DNA of 64,000 nt from assembly GCA_019118345.1 (NCBI GenBank), contig DWZD01000040.1, positions 186,001-250,000 on the forward strand, given 5' to 3'. The position numbers and the translations under genes were made by a program. Of this stretch, positions 36,500 to 46,500 are shown one piece after another (position 1 is the first letter of the stretch; each line of letters begins with the position of its first letter). This DNA is from Candidatus Desulfovibrio intestinavium (GTDB lineage Bacteria; Desulfobacterota; Desulfovibrionia; Desulfovibrionales; Desulfovibrionaceae). The notes under the pieces are model-generated. The model was not told where the DNA came from, made no database searches, and worked only from the letters and a program-made list of their open reading frames with translations.

Positions 36500-37464
36500 G
36501 GCGCTGTCACCTCCAGACCGGCGGCGGCAATCATGGCGCAATCCCGCTCCACGGCACAGCCGTGGGTGGTCAGATAGTCGCCGGTCATCAGGGCGTTGGC
36601 CCCGGCGCGAAAGATGTCCGGCTGCCGATCCCCCAGGGTTTCGGGCCGTCCCCCGCAGACGCGCAGGGTGGTCGTGGGCAGGATGTGTCGAAAGACGGCA
36701 ATGATGCGCAGGGCCTCATTGGCCGCCAGGAGCGGACGGTCGGCAAGGGGAGTTTGCGGATGGGGATGCAGAAAGTTGATGGGCACGCTGTCCACCCCCA
36801 GCTCGCGCAGGCTGAAGGCCAGATCAATGCGATCCTCCCAGCTCTCGCCCAGACCGAACAGGCCGCCCGTACAGGCGGAGAGACCCGCCTCCCGCACATG
36901 GCGCACGGTATCCCGCCGCTGTTCCCATTGTTGCGTGCTGCAAATCCGGGGATAGAAGGCTCGGGAGCTTTCCAGATTGTGATGAAAGCGCCGCACGCCT
37001 CCCCGGGCCAACGAGCGCAGGGCATCGGGCGACAGACGCCCGAACGAGGTGCAGACACGGCCCCGCACCGCTTCCGGCAAGGCGGCGAGCACGCGCAGCA
37101 CGCTGGCCAGTTCCTCGGCCTGCAGAGCGCCGCCGCTGGTCACAATGCCGATATGCCCGACCGGCCAGCGGGCCAAATCCAGAATCCGCTGCCGCAAAAG
37201 CCCTTCGTCCAGCAGGGGAAAGCGATCGATGGGCGTGTCATTATGGCGGCTTTGCGCGCAGAAGCGGCAGTCCATGCCGCAATTGCCGCTGCGGGCATTG
37301 ATAATGGCGCAGAGGCTGATCCGTGTACCAAAGGCGGCCCGCCGCAGGCGTTCCGCACCGGCGAAGAGTTCTTCATCCGGCAGTTGGAGCAGTTGCAGCG
37401 CCTGCGCGGGCGTGGCCGCGCCGCTCAAAATTTCGGCAGAGACAGCGGAGGAAAGATGTGGCAT
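36490..37464 (-). CDS. bioB: Biotin synthase
   Basis: BioB is a radical SAM enzyme that inserts sulfur into dethiobiotin to make biotin. The 324-residue protein has the cluster motif CGMDCRFCAQS near residues 53-60 and further conserved blocks RVCTSFGRL, HNLESSRAFYP, TGGLFGLGESWEDRIDLAF and LPTTTLRVCGGRPE. The conserved arginine of the 2Fe-2S site is in LRVCGGR. The chosen ATG begins MPHLSS where family similarity starts; the ribosome site is weak. The ORF in the track extends antisense through the alcohol dehydrogenase gene. bioB and bioDA overlap by ten bases; no bioF, bioC or bioH is seen. No BirA-type operator palindrome was found in the divergent gap. Confidence 0.94.
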   Translation of the reverse strand: MPHLSSAVSAEILSGAATPAQALQLLQLPDEELFAGAERLRRAAFGTRISLCAIINARSGNCGMDCRFCAQSRHNDTPIDRFPLLDEGLLRQRILDLARWPVGHIGIVTSGGALQAEELASVLRVLAALPEAVRGRVCTSFGRLSPDALRSLARGGVRRFHHNLESSRAFYPRICSTQQWEQRRDTVRHVREAGLSACTGGLFGLGESWEDRIDLAFSLRELGVDSVPINFLHPHPQTPLADRPLLAANEALRIIAVFRHILPTTTLRVCGGRPETLGDRQPDIFRAGANALMTGDYLTTHGCAVERDCAMIAAAGLEVTAPCA

Positions 37465-37605
37465 ATTTTTTTGCGCGGGTAAGATGGTCAATGTGTCGGA
37501 TTGTCGTATGCCATGCCCCATTTTTTTGCAAGACGGGGCAACGGTGGGCTTACGACCGCATACCCGGCACAGCCCGCCGTTTTGGCGACATCGGAGAATG
37601 AGCGC

Positions 37606-38757
37606 ATGTTTTCCCTCTTTCAGAGTGTCAGTCGCGTACGTTACGGCAGGGGCGCGGCCTTGTGCCTGCCTGAGGAAATCCGGCGTCTGGGCGGACGGCG
37701 CGTCGGCATCCTCCTCGGCAGGCAAGCCCTGCACTCGGGACGGCTGGCCCATCTTTTTTCGGCCCTCGCCGCGGCGGGCATTGCCGCCCTGCCCTCTGAC
37801 GCCCCACAGACGGATCCCGATCCCGACTGTGTCGCCCGCTGCGGCCAGTGGGCCAGAGAAAATGAACGGGATCTGCTGATCGGCATCGGCGGCGGCAGCG
37901 TGCTGGACTGCACCAAGGCCGCTGCCCTGCTGGCCTGCCACGACGGCCCCATCGAACGCTATTATGGCGTGGACAAGGTGCCCGGCCCCTGCCTGCCCAC
38001 CATCCTGCTGCCGACCACAGCCGGAACAGGCAGCGAAATGACCTCCAATACCGTGATCAGCGACACGGCTGTCCAGCGCAAGGTGGGCGTGGTGAGCCAT
38101 TATCTGTACGCCCGCAGCGTCATCCTCGATCCGGAACTCACCCGCAGCCTGCCGTCCTTCCAGACAGCCGTCACCGGTCTGGATGCGCTGGTGCATGCCG
38201 TGGAATCCTTTGTCAGCCGCCATGCCACGCCCTTTACCGATGCGCTCAATCTGCAGGCCATGCGCATGATCCTCGGGAATATCCGGCGCGCCGTGACGGA
38301 CGGACAGGATATGGCAGCCCGGGAACAGATGCTCTATGGCGCGGCGTTGAGTGGCATGGCCTTTTCCAATACCCAAAACGGCATCATCCACGCGCTGGGC
38401 ATGTCCGTTCCGCAGGAGCATCATTTGCCGCACGGTCTGGTCATGGCCATCTTCGCGCCGGCCGGGCTGACCTTCAATGCGCCGTTCGCCCGGGAGAAAT
38501 TTGCGCGCATGGCCGAACTCTTCGGCAGCGCGCCGGACAATGCGCCCGCGGAAGTCAAGGCGGCCTCCGTGGCCGAAGGATTTTGCGCGCTCATGCGGGA
38601 TCTGGGCATCACGCCGGGCCTTGCGGCCAACGGTCTCCCGGCGGAAGAGCTGCCGGGCATTGCCCGTCGCGGCGCGGCCTATGACCGGCTTATGGACAGC
38701 AACCCCTGCAGCGCCACGGCACAGGAGCTGGAAGCCCTGCTGCGGCGCTTCCTGTAG
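37606..38757 (+). CDS. Iron-containing alcohol dehydrogenase family enzyme
   Basis: The start is at MFSLFQSVSRVRYGRG, preceded by GGAG; the longer ORF runs through the bioB promoter region. The 383-residue protein fits the iron-dependent alcohol dehydrogenase family: nucleotide motif GIGGGSVLDCTKAAA, PTTAGTGSEMTSNTVI, GLDALVHAVESFVS and QNGIIHALGMSVPQEHHLPHGL, which hold the aspartate and histidine metal ligands. The substrate is not readable; such enzymes oxidise ethanol, lactaldehyde or propanediol. It is divergent from bioB and 75 bases before the Crp-type regulator gene, which may control it. Confidence 0.9.
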   Translation: MFSLFQSVSRVRYGRGAALCLPEEIRRLGGRRVGILLGRQALHSGRLAHLFSALAAAGIAALPSDAPQTDPDPDCVARCGQWARENERDLLIGIGGGSVLDCTKAAALLACHDGPIERYYGVDKVPGPCLPTILLPTTAGTGSEMTSNTVISDTAVQRKVGVVSHYLYARSVILDPELTRSLPSFQTAVTGLDALVHAVESFVSRHATPFTDALNLQAMRMILGNIRRAVTDGQDMAAREQMLYGAALSGMAFSNTQNGIIHALGMSVPQEHHLPHGLVMAIFAPAGLTFNAPFAREKFARMAELFGSAPDNAPAEVKAASVAEGFCALMRDLGITPGLAANGLPAEELPGIARRGAAYDRLMDSNPCSATAQELEALLRRFL

Positions 38758-38832
38758 GGCAGCAACCTTGCCTCAGCCCGGATGAACGGGCACGCCACGC
38801 CCCGGACGGCGATCCCAGGAGAGAACGAAGTC

Positions 38833-39534
38833 ATGTCAACACCGGAACATCCCGATATTCCCCCTTATGACGCCATCCTCGCCCGTACCGGCCGCATTGC
38901 CGGACTCAATCGCTGCTGGGAGGAAATTCTGCATCATGCCACGCGGCGCGATTTTGAAAAGGATGCCGTCATCCCCCATACCCGCTGGCGCGGCATGTAC
39001 TATCTGGCGCGGGGCAGCGTGTCCATCGCCTATATTGCCGCCTGCGGGCGCGAGCGGCTGACCCTGCGCGTCGGCCCGGGCTGTCTGTTCAACGAGGCCC
39101 GCAGCGTGTCGAACTATGAACCGGGCGTTGTCTTCCAGTGTCTGGAGCCCTCGGAAATCTGGCGTTTTCCGCAAGAACTCCTGCAGGATACGGATTTTCT
39201 TTCCGCCTACCCCCGGCAGGTGGCCAGCCTGCTGCATTCCATGGGCATCAAGATTCTCATCCATTATACCTTTCTGGCCGACATGGGCACCGGCAGCCGC
39301 GAATCCCACGTCTGCCGCTTCATTCTCAATCTCTCCCGCCAGAACGGCAATGCCCCGCGCTTTCCCTGCCCCATGCGGCAGCAGGATGTGGCCGCCCTGC
39401 TGGGCATCCATCGGGCCACCCTGGCCCGCATTCTCCGCCAGCTCAAGGACAAGGGCATCATTGCCGCCTTTTCCTGCAAGGAAGTGCGGATCAGCGACGC
39501 CCGCCGTCTGGAAGAACTGGCCCTGAACAACTGA
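38833..39534 (+). CDS. Crp/Fnr-family transcription regulator
   Basis: The start at MSTPEHPDIPPYD is preceded by AGGAG with suitable spacing. The 233-residue protein has a cNMP-binding-like beta barrel (about residues 30-115, IPHTRWRGMYYLARGSVSIAYIAACG), a dimerisation helix, and a C-terminal helix-turn-helix MRQQDVAALLGIHRATLARILRQLKDKGII. The cyclic-nucleotide phosphate-binding arginine motif is not evident, and no Fnr-type N-terminal cysteine set is present, so the signal is unknown. It lies 75 bases after the alcohol dehydrogenase gene on the same strand and probably regulates it or another anaerobic pathway. Confidence 0.85.
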   Translation: MSTPEHPDIPPYDAILARTGRIAGLNRCWEEILHHATRRDFEKDAVIPHTRWRGMYYLARGSVSIAYIAACGRERLTLRVGPGCLFNEARSVSNYEPGVVFQCLEPSEIWRFPQELLQDTDFLSAYPRQVASLLHSMGIKILIHYTFLADMGTGSRESHVCRFILNLSRQNGNAPRFPCPMRQQDVAALLGIHRATLARILRQLKDKGIIAAFSCKEVRISDARRLEELALNN

Positions 39535-39837
39535 GCCGGCGGGGAAAGCGCCCTGCCAAGGCTGCGGACACGCCCCTGCCGCCCGCGCATTTCCCTTTTC
39601 CGGCTGCCTCCCGACGCCTGATGCTGCCGCCACGCCCGATGCGGGCAAAAGGCGGGCGCATGCCGTGCCCCGATGCCGCACGCGCACGCGGAGAGCGCCC
39701 TGTGGGGCAACGCGGCCACGCAAGCGGCCACGCGCCAAGAGGGAGACGGCTGAGCGCAGCCAAATGCGGAAAGGGGGAAGCGGAGAACCCTGTTGCGGTT
39801 CCCGCTTCCCCCGTTGTGCCAGATTATCAATTGCGGC
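39535..39837. other. Intergenic stretch between convergent genes, holding one terminator
   Basis: These 303 bases separate the Crp-type gene from the convergent pps end. Apart from the hairpin at 39773-39812, I see no gene with a credible start. Confidence 0.5.
39773..39812 (-). terminator. Terminator of the pps gene
   Basis: GGGGGAAGCGG and CCGCTTCCCCC pair almost fully over 17 bases with a small internal bulge, with TTT on the pps side. It lies just downstream of the pps stop. Confidence 0.7.
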
Positions 39838-42800
39838 TTAGAAGTCCATCTTGCGGCATTCTTCCAGCGCCGCCGCCTGTTCGTCGAAATTGGCGAAACC
39901 GGCCTGATGCAGGGCATCCTCCACCGTGCTGCTCCAGTCCCAGGTCGCGTAGATGACGGGCTTGTGGAACATGGCCCGGAAGCCTTCCAGCTCGGTGCGG
40001 TAGAAGTCTTCCTTGGGCGTGTCCAGATGCTCGCGCAGCTGTTCGTGACGGCGCTGCAATTCGCCTTCGTACCACTCCTGAATGTCCTGCGGCAGGGTGT
40101 ACTTCTTGAGAATGTGCCCGTAGCCGGCTTCTTCCATGAGCGCGGCCAGATGTTTGTGATGCTGCTTGCCGAGCCATTCGCCGAGCCGGGAGGTGGGGAT
40201 GTTCTCCGCTTCCACGGCCGCGATGTCCTTGACGGTCTGGAAGTAGGTATCCGGCACCACCGAGGCGGAGACGATGCCCGCAATGGCCACCAGACCGCGC
40301 AGGATGACGCTGTTGGAAACCCCCTGACCGCAGAAGCCCACCTTCTTGCGGTACTTCTGACCGGCAAAGATGCTCACCAGAATGGCCCAGACCACGGCGG
40401 GATCTTCCTCGTCGTAGATGTGGGACAGGCGGGCATTGTCGCGGTCGGTGGCCAGCACCATCTGGGTCATGTCGTTGGAGCCGATGGAGAAGCCGTCAAA
40501 CTCGCTGATGAACTGCTTGGCCAGAATGGCATTGGACGGAATTTCGGACATGAGGATGATCTTGAGTCCGTCCTCGCCGCTCTTGAGCTTGTGTACCTGC
40601 TCGAGATAGCTGCGCATGGAGCGGGCTTCCTCAAGGGTGCGCACAAAGGGCAGCATCATCTGCAGGTTGCTGCCGCCGTACACGCCGCGCGCCAGCTTGA
40701 AGGCCTCGATTTCCCAGTCGTGAATATTGCGGGACACGCCGCGATAGCCCAGCATGGGATTGGCCTCGTGATGCTCGAAGAGGCTGCCGCCGATGAGGTT
40801 GCGGTATTCGTTGCTCTTGAAGTCCGTGGTGCGGTAGACAATGCTCTTGCCGTAGAAGGCCATGGCAAAGAGGGCCAGGTTCTGGGCAAGGGTCTGCACA
40901 TAGTGCTCCTTGCCGGTGCGGTAGCCGCGAGCCTTGATGATGCCGCGAATCTTGTTGGGCAGATTGCGCACATCGTCCATTTCCTTCTTGAGGCCGGCAC
41001 GCAGGCTCACTTCCTCGCGCAGGCGGCAGATATTGTCCAGCAGGGCGCGGACAGCGGGCAGATCCTTCACCTTTTCCACGCGGTCGGCCACGCTGGCCTC
41101 GATTTCGGCCATGCGCTTGGCCGCTTCGGGATCGGAGGGATTGAGCAGAGCCAGCTCATCGTCATAGCCCATGATGATCCGCACATGATCAGCCAGATCG
41201 TCGGAAGTTTTCAGCACTTCCAGACGCCGCGAGGCGATTTCGAGGTGCTGGTCGATCTTGTGATCCAGTTCGCGCATCTTGCGGTGCAGGAGGAGCACTT
41301 CCTCGGCATTGGCGCTGGTGTCCGTGGCGGCCAGGGCTGCCGCTTCGGCAGACAGGCCGGTGATCTCCCCGACATATTCGCGCAGGTTGAAATTGAAGGC
41401 AATGAGACCGGCGGCCATCTGTTCGCGCAGAACCTTGGAGAGGTTGCCCGCCAGCTCGCGCAGTTTGGCCTGCACGATGTTTTCCAGCTCGCCGTTGTCA
41501 AAGGCTTCCAGCGCCTGGGGATGAATGCTGATGTTGCCCAGCATGAACTCGGCGCGCAGGAGGCCCACTTCAAATTTGGGGAAGTTGCGCAGGCGCGAGA
41601 GGAAGAGCGCCTGCCCCACGTCGGCCAGCACAAGGCCCACCTTGGTACGCGTCTCGGGCAGCTGGGCCACGTCCATCTCGCCGCCCACTTCCTTGAGGGG
41701 CAGCAGGCCGCGATAGACGCGCCCGCGCGTGCCGTCCACGGTCACTTCCGCGCCGTCCAGGGCGCGCAGCACATCCAGGCGCTGAATGCCGATAACGGCG
41801 GCAATGCCCAGTTCGCGCGAGGTGATGGCCGCATGGCTCGTATCGCCGCCCACGTCGGCCATGATGGCCGAGGCCACGCGCATGCCCGGCACCATGTCCG
41901 GGTCGGTGCGTTCGGCGGCCAGCACGTCGCCCTTTTCCACCTTGTTCAGCTCAAGGGCCGAACGCAGGAAGCGCACCGTGCCATGACCGGCCCCGCGGGA
42001 GGCGCCGTTGCCTTCCACCAGCACTTCCGCCGCGGCCGCCGCCTTGGGATCCACCTCGCGCCGGCGCATGAAGATGGTGGTGGGATGATTTTCCAGTTCC
42101 TCATTCCAGCGGGTTTCGGGCCGGGCCTGCACGAACCAGAGCTTGTCGTTGGCGTCGATGCAGAACTCGGTGTCCATGATCATGCCGCCATAGGCCTTGC
42201 TCACGGCGCGCACGCCCTTGGCCACGCGCTCGGCCTGACTGAGGGACAGGGCCCAGCGCAGGGCTTCCAGCTCGGGCACTTCCACCTCGCGGGTGCCGCC
42301 CTTCTCGTCATAGACGATTTTCATGTCCTTGCAGCCCATCTGACGGATGACCACGTCGCTGCCGTCGTCGCGCTGGAAGACATAGAGCTTGTCCGGCGTC
42401 ACCTTGCCGCCCACCACGGCCTCACCGAGGCCGTAGCTCGTGTCGATGCTCACGAGATCCCGCCGATCCGTACCCCGGCAGCCGGTGGCCGTATCGGCGG
42501 AGAAGGCCGTGCCCGACACCACCGGATTGATCATCTGCATCATGCAGACGGACAGGGAGGTGTTTTCGATGGCCCATTCCTTCTTGGCCGTTTCGGCGAT
42601 GGACTCGTCGCCCGTTTCCTCGGCGCGGGCCACGGCATCAAGGATGGCTTCGCGACGATAGGTCATGGAACGCAGATTGTAGGCCGAGGAGCAGTCCCAG
42701 TGATAGGCTTCCACCACCCTGTCGCCGCCCACCATGTTGAGATAGGTATCCTGCAGGCCGGCAAAGGCTTTCTTGCGGGAGTCCTCGCCGGCGGCGGAGG

Positions 42801-43413
42801 AACGCACGGCCACGGGCGTCATGTCGTCGCCGTTGTCCGTACATATGGCCTCGTAGGCTCCGCGCACGGCGGCATTCACGTCAGCGGGCAGATCCACGGA
42901 AAGAATGGCGGCCTGCACCATGACCGAGCGCTTGCGCAGCTGGTCGATGCCTTCCGGCGAGGTGGCAAAGCCGTCCACCACATTGTTGATGAAGGTTCTG
43001 AGCTTGGTATGCCCCTGCTCGGCCTCGGCCTTGGCGGCGTCGTGAATCTGGCGGCCGAGCTGGCGCACGAATTTTTGCAGAAAATCGGGATCCTGATTGA
43101 TTTCGGGGTCATTCCAGTCGATCCGACCGTATTCCTTGTCCACCACGCTGCGGACGACACGACCGCTCACCTTGGTTTCATCCAGCAGTTGATGGAAGGC
43201 CCGCGACGAAATGGCGCGGAAATAGGGAGCCTGAATCCCCTCAATCTGGCTGATGAGCGCCGTATTATAGTTCTTGCCGCCCACAAGCAGCTCGGCTTCT
43301 TCACCCAGCGCAACAATGTCCGCGCCGGTGAGAACCAGCTTCTGACGAATGGCGTCAAGGCTTTCCTTGTCGTTTTTGCCGCCTGATTTGGTGACAGGGG
43401 TCTTGTTGGGCAT
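39838..43413 (-). CDS. PEP synthase-like protein with extra domains (PEP/pyruvate-binding)
   Basis: The 1191-residue protein is about 400 longer than standard PEP synthase (about 790). The N-terminal half is the pyruvate/ATP-grasp domain (VAVRSSAAGEDSRKKAFAGLQDTYLN near residue 190, CMMQMINPVVSGTAFS). The phosphohistidine site is VGGDTSHAAITSRELGIAAVIG near residue 530. The PEP-binding barrel begins near residue 595 (TKVGLVLAD, VGLLRAEFMLGNISIHP) but is split by about 180 residues of helical sequence before resuming at TTDFKSNEYRNLIGGSLFEHHEANPMLGYRG. The catalytic cysteine is KVGFCGQGVSNS. A C-terminal extension of about 140 residues follows. GGAGG supports the start. It probably interconverts pyruvate and PEP, beside pyc, which makes oxaloacetate. 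Confidence 0.87.
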   Translation of the reverse strand: MPNKTPVTKSGGKNDKESLDAIRQKLVLTGADIVALGEEAELLVGGKNYNTALISQIEGIQAPYFRAISSRAFHQLLDETKVSGRVVRSVVDKEYGRIDWNDPEINQDPDFLQKFVRQLGRQIHDAAKAEAEQGHTKLRTFINNVVDGFATSPEGIDQLRKRSVMVQAAILSVDLPADVNAAVRGAYEAICTDNGDDMTPVAVRSSAAGEDSRKKAFAGLQDTYLNMVGGDRVVEAYHWDCSSAYNLRSMTYRREAILDAVARAEETGDESIAETAKKEWAIENTSLSVCMMQMINPVVSGTAFSADTATGCRGTDRRDLVSIDTSYGLGEAVVGGKVTPDKLYVFQRDDGSDVVIRQMGCKDMKIVYDEKGGTREVEVPELEALRWALSLSQAERVAKGVRAVSKAYGGMIMDTEFCIDANDKLWFVQARPETRWNEELENHPTTIFMRRREVDPKAAAAAEVLVEGNGASRGAGHGTVRFLRSALELNKVEKGDVLAAERTDPDMVPGMRVASAIMADVGGDTSHAAITSRELGIAAVIGIQRLDVLRALDGAEVTVDGTRGRVYRGLLPLKEVGGEMDVAQLPETRTKVGLVLADVGQALFLSRLRNFPKFEVGLLRAEFMLGNISIHPQALEAFDNGELENIVQAKLRELAGNLSKVLREQMAAGLIAFNFNLREYVGEITGLSAEAAALAATDTSANAEEVLLLHRKMRELDHKIDQHLEIASRRLEVLKTSDDLADHVRIIMGYDDELALLNPSDPEAAKRMAEIEASVADRVEKVKDLPAVRALLDNICRLREEVSLRAGLKKEMDDVRNLPNKIRGIIKARGYRTGKEHYVQTLAQNLALFAMAFYGKSIVYRTTDFKSNEYRNLIGGSLFEHHEANPMLGYRGVSRNIHDWEIEAFKLARGVYGGSNLQMMLPFVRTLEEARSMRSYLEQVHKLKSGEDGLKIILMSEIPSNAILAKQFISEFDGFSIGSNDMTQMVLATDRDNARLSHIYDEEDPAVVWAILVSIFAGQKYRKKVGFCGQGVSNSVILRGLVAIAGIVSASVVPDTYFQTVKDIAAVEAENIPTSRLGEWLGKQHHKHLAALMEEAGYGHILKKYTLPQDIQEWYEGELQRRHEQLREHLDTPKEDFYRTELEGFRAMFHKPVIYATWDWSSTVEDALHQAGFANFDEQAAALEECRKMDF

Positions 43414-43465
43414 GACGTCCTCCGGTTGGGTATGGGATGGATGACCTTTTTATCCTAGCGCGCCT

Positions 43466-43491
43466 GCCCGCAACTGTCCACTGTTGCGGGC
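43466..43491. other. Hairpin between pyc and pps
   Basis: GCCCGCAAC and GTTGCGGGC form a perfect nine-base stem. No T run follows directly on the minus strand, so termination between pyc and pps is uncertain; it may only weaken read-through. Confidence 0.45.
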
Positions 43492-43507
43492 GGGCGGGCG
43501 GCAAGGC

Positions 43508-46500
43508 TTACACGGGCGAACCGCAGTAGGGGCAGAAGGAGATGTTGTCCATGGGAATGGGCTGGCCGCAGGCCTCGTTGCGGCAGGTGCGCGGCACGGG
43601 GCCAAGCTCCACGATAAGCTCCCCTTCCCGCACGGACACCATTTGCTTGTTCTCCTTGAAGTCGGCCGTCTTGAGCACGCGCTTGACCATGGCGTCCGCA
43701 GGGGCGAGCACGGCCTTTTCCTGCTTCATGATGGAGACGTTGAAGAGTTCCTCGCCCTCCTTCACGATGTCGCCGGGATGGACGTACATGACCCACAAAT
43801 CGCCATTGCTGGGCGCGGCCACATGATACTTGTTGTTGGGGTCGGCCATGGTGAGGCCGCGCTTGGCCTGCCCGGCCCTGTCGCTGACCTGCACCTCGCA
43901 GCTCATGATTTCGGAATCCAGCACATAGCGGCAGATGGACACGCCCGCCTCATTGGGGCGCGCGATGCTGAGCAGGGCCAGATGGTGCGGCTTGCCGCTC
44001 GTGTCGTTGAAGTTCAGATCCTGACCGGGCTTGAGGCCCTCGAACCAGACATGCAGCGGCAGGTTGTTGGGATCGCCGTACTTGGCCCGGAACTGCATGG
44101 TCTTGAGCGCGTCGCCGGGGTGGTTGAGGTACATGACGAATTCCTCTTCCGTGGGCTGGCGCTTGATGAGATCCGCGCAGGCCTTGTGTTCCACGGCCAG
44201 ATTCACGTCAGCCAGCGATTCCAGCGGCGAGGCTTCGGTGCGGTTGGCCACCGCGCCCTTCCATTCGCTGCCGAAGGCGCTCTCGTACACCCAGTCCGGC
44301 GGGAAGCCCAGCGGCAGGCGACCGAACTTGCCCAGCAGCAGATTGCGGAAGGCGTCGTTGCAATCCTGATAGATGTTCAGGCGGGAATGACGCATCTGCT
44401 CGCTCAGCTCGTTTTCAGGACGGCTGGTCACCTCGTGCAGCACTTCCAGCAGGTAGCGCACCTCTTCCTCGCCGCCGCGCTTCCAGGCGCCGGTCACGGC
44501 CAGGAAGGCCGTATTCCACGTCACCTGCGAGCCGGGCGTCACGTCATGGTAGCGCACGATCTGCCGCGTGCCCTCAAGGAACTTGAGCATATAGGGCAAA
44601 AGGTGGATATAGCCCTGCTTCATGGCCCCCTCCTGCGAGGAGGAGGTCGCGCCGCCGGGCATGCCGTGCAGGGTCACGTCGTAGTCGATGCCCTTGAAGT
44701 ACGGCGAGCAGTAGCGGTCATAATAGGGCATGATCTGCTTGCAAACGAAGTTGGCGTCGCGAATGGCGTCCTTGTTGAGCTGGCAGGTGAGACCGAGTTC
44801 GTCCTCCATGTAGGCCATGGTCGAAAGGACGTCGCCCTGCCCGTAGGAGCGCACCGCCGAGCCAAGACCCACGTCCACGATGTGCGCGCCGGCCTTGGCC
44901 GCCGCGCCGCAGGCCGGGACAAAGAGGCCGTCGGTATAGTGGCGATGCACATGCAGCACCAGTTCGGGCCAGGCCTTGCGCAGGGCGCTCACCAGTTCGG
45001 TCATGAAGCGGGGCGGGCAGACCCCGGCCATATCCTTGAGGCCGAGGATGATGTGGCGCGAGGCCTCGCGCGGATCAACGCCCATGATATTGCCCATCAT
45101 GCGCAAAATGGCCTCGGTGACGCCCAGATAATGGGGCACGTCAAAACCCCTGGCCCAAGACATGGACAGGGCCGGCTCAAAGACCACGTCCTTGCGGGAC
45201 ATGACCACTTCCGCAATGGGCCGCATGTTTTCCACATGGTTGAGGAAGTCGAAGCAGCGCACCACTGAGTAGTGATCGCAGATCATTTCCCCGGTCAGGC
45301 GCATGAGGTTGCGCGGCTGGGGCGTATAGCCCAGCACGTTGGTGGAGCGCACAAGCAGCTGTTTGTGGGTCTTGGGCGCAAAGCTGTTCCATTCGCGGGC
45401 TTCACGGAAGGGATAGGTCATGTTGGCCATCATGGCCACATGGAAATGCGCGCCGCCGCCGTTTTCGATGGAGAAATACCCCACATTGTCAAGGTACGGC
45501 CCGATGAGCCGATCCTCGGCCAGACGGAAGCGGTTGCCCGAATTGGACTGGGTGAAGTCGCGGGGCGTGGTGTCGGTGAAGTGGACGCGGCCCGAATCGC
45601 GCACATAGTCCAGCAGGGCCAGGCGGTCGCCGTGCGGATAGGGCGAGGGCTGGCGGCGCATCTGGGACGTGATGGCCGGCAGCACCGGGTCAAAGACGCC
45701 CAGTTCCGGCGTGGTGCTGGAACGGTATTCGCCGAGCTGCAGGAAGGGATTGTAGCCGCGGGCGGAGATTTCCGCCACGAGGCGGGCAAGGCGTTCGCTT
45801 TCCGGCGCAAGATCCATGTACTGCATGAGTTCGGGATGCGCCGCGATGAAGTTGGTGTTGACCGTGCCGTTGCGGAACAGGGGATGCTTGAGCACCTGCC
45901 GGAAGAAGGGAATGGTCGTCTTCAGGCCGCCGATGATGTATTCGCCCAGAGCGCGTTCCATGATGCCCACGGTCTTTTCCCAGTCCGTGGCATAGGTGAT
46001 GAGCAGCGCGCCCGCCGAGTCGTAGTTGGCCGGGAATTCGTAGCCCGCGCAGATATTGGAATCCAGACGCACGCCCGGGCCGCCGGGGGAGACATAGCGG
46101 CTGACCAGACCGGAATTGGGGGCAAAGTTGTCCTGCGGATTTTCCAGATTGATGCGCACCTGCATGGCCCAGTAGGTCGGACGGAGCTGATCTTCGCGGT
46201 AGCGCAGCTCGGCCCCGAAGGCCACGGCGATCTGTTCCTCCACGAGGTCGATGCCATAACGGGATTCGGTGATGCCGTGTTCCACCTGCAGGCGGGTATT
46301 GACCTCGATAAGGTAGGGCTGCCCGTCGGGCGTGACGAGAAATTCCACCGTGGCCAGCGAGTGATAGCCCACGGCGCGCACCAGACGCCGGGCATAGTCC
46401 TTGAGCTGCTCGCGCAGATTGCGGGTGATGCCCTTCCAGGGCGAGGGCGTGATTTCGATGAGCTTCTGATGATTGCGCTGCACCGAGCAGTCGCGTTCAT

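Noticed and set aside
37465-37605. BirA-type operator between bioB and the alcohol dehydrogenase
   Set aside because: No suitable palindrome is visible, and the local BirA lacks a DNA-binding domain.
39793-43386. 1197-codon plus-strand ORF
   Set aside because: It is fully antisense to the PEP-synthase-like gene and shows no family motif.
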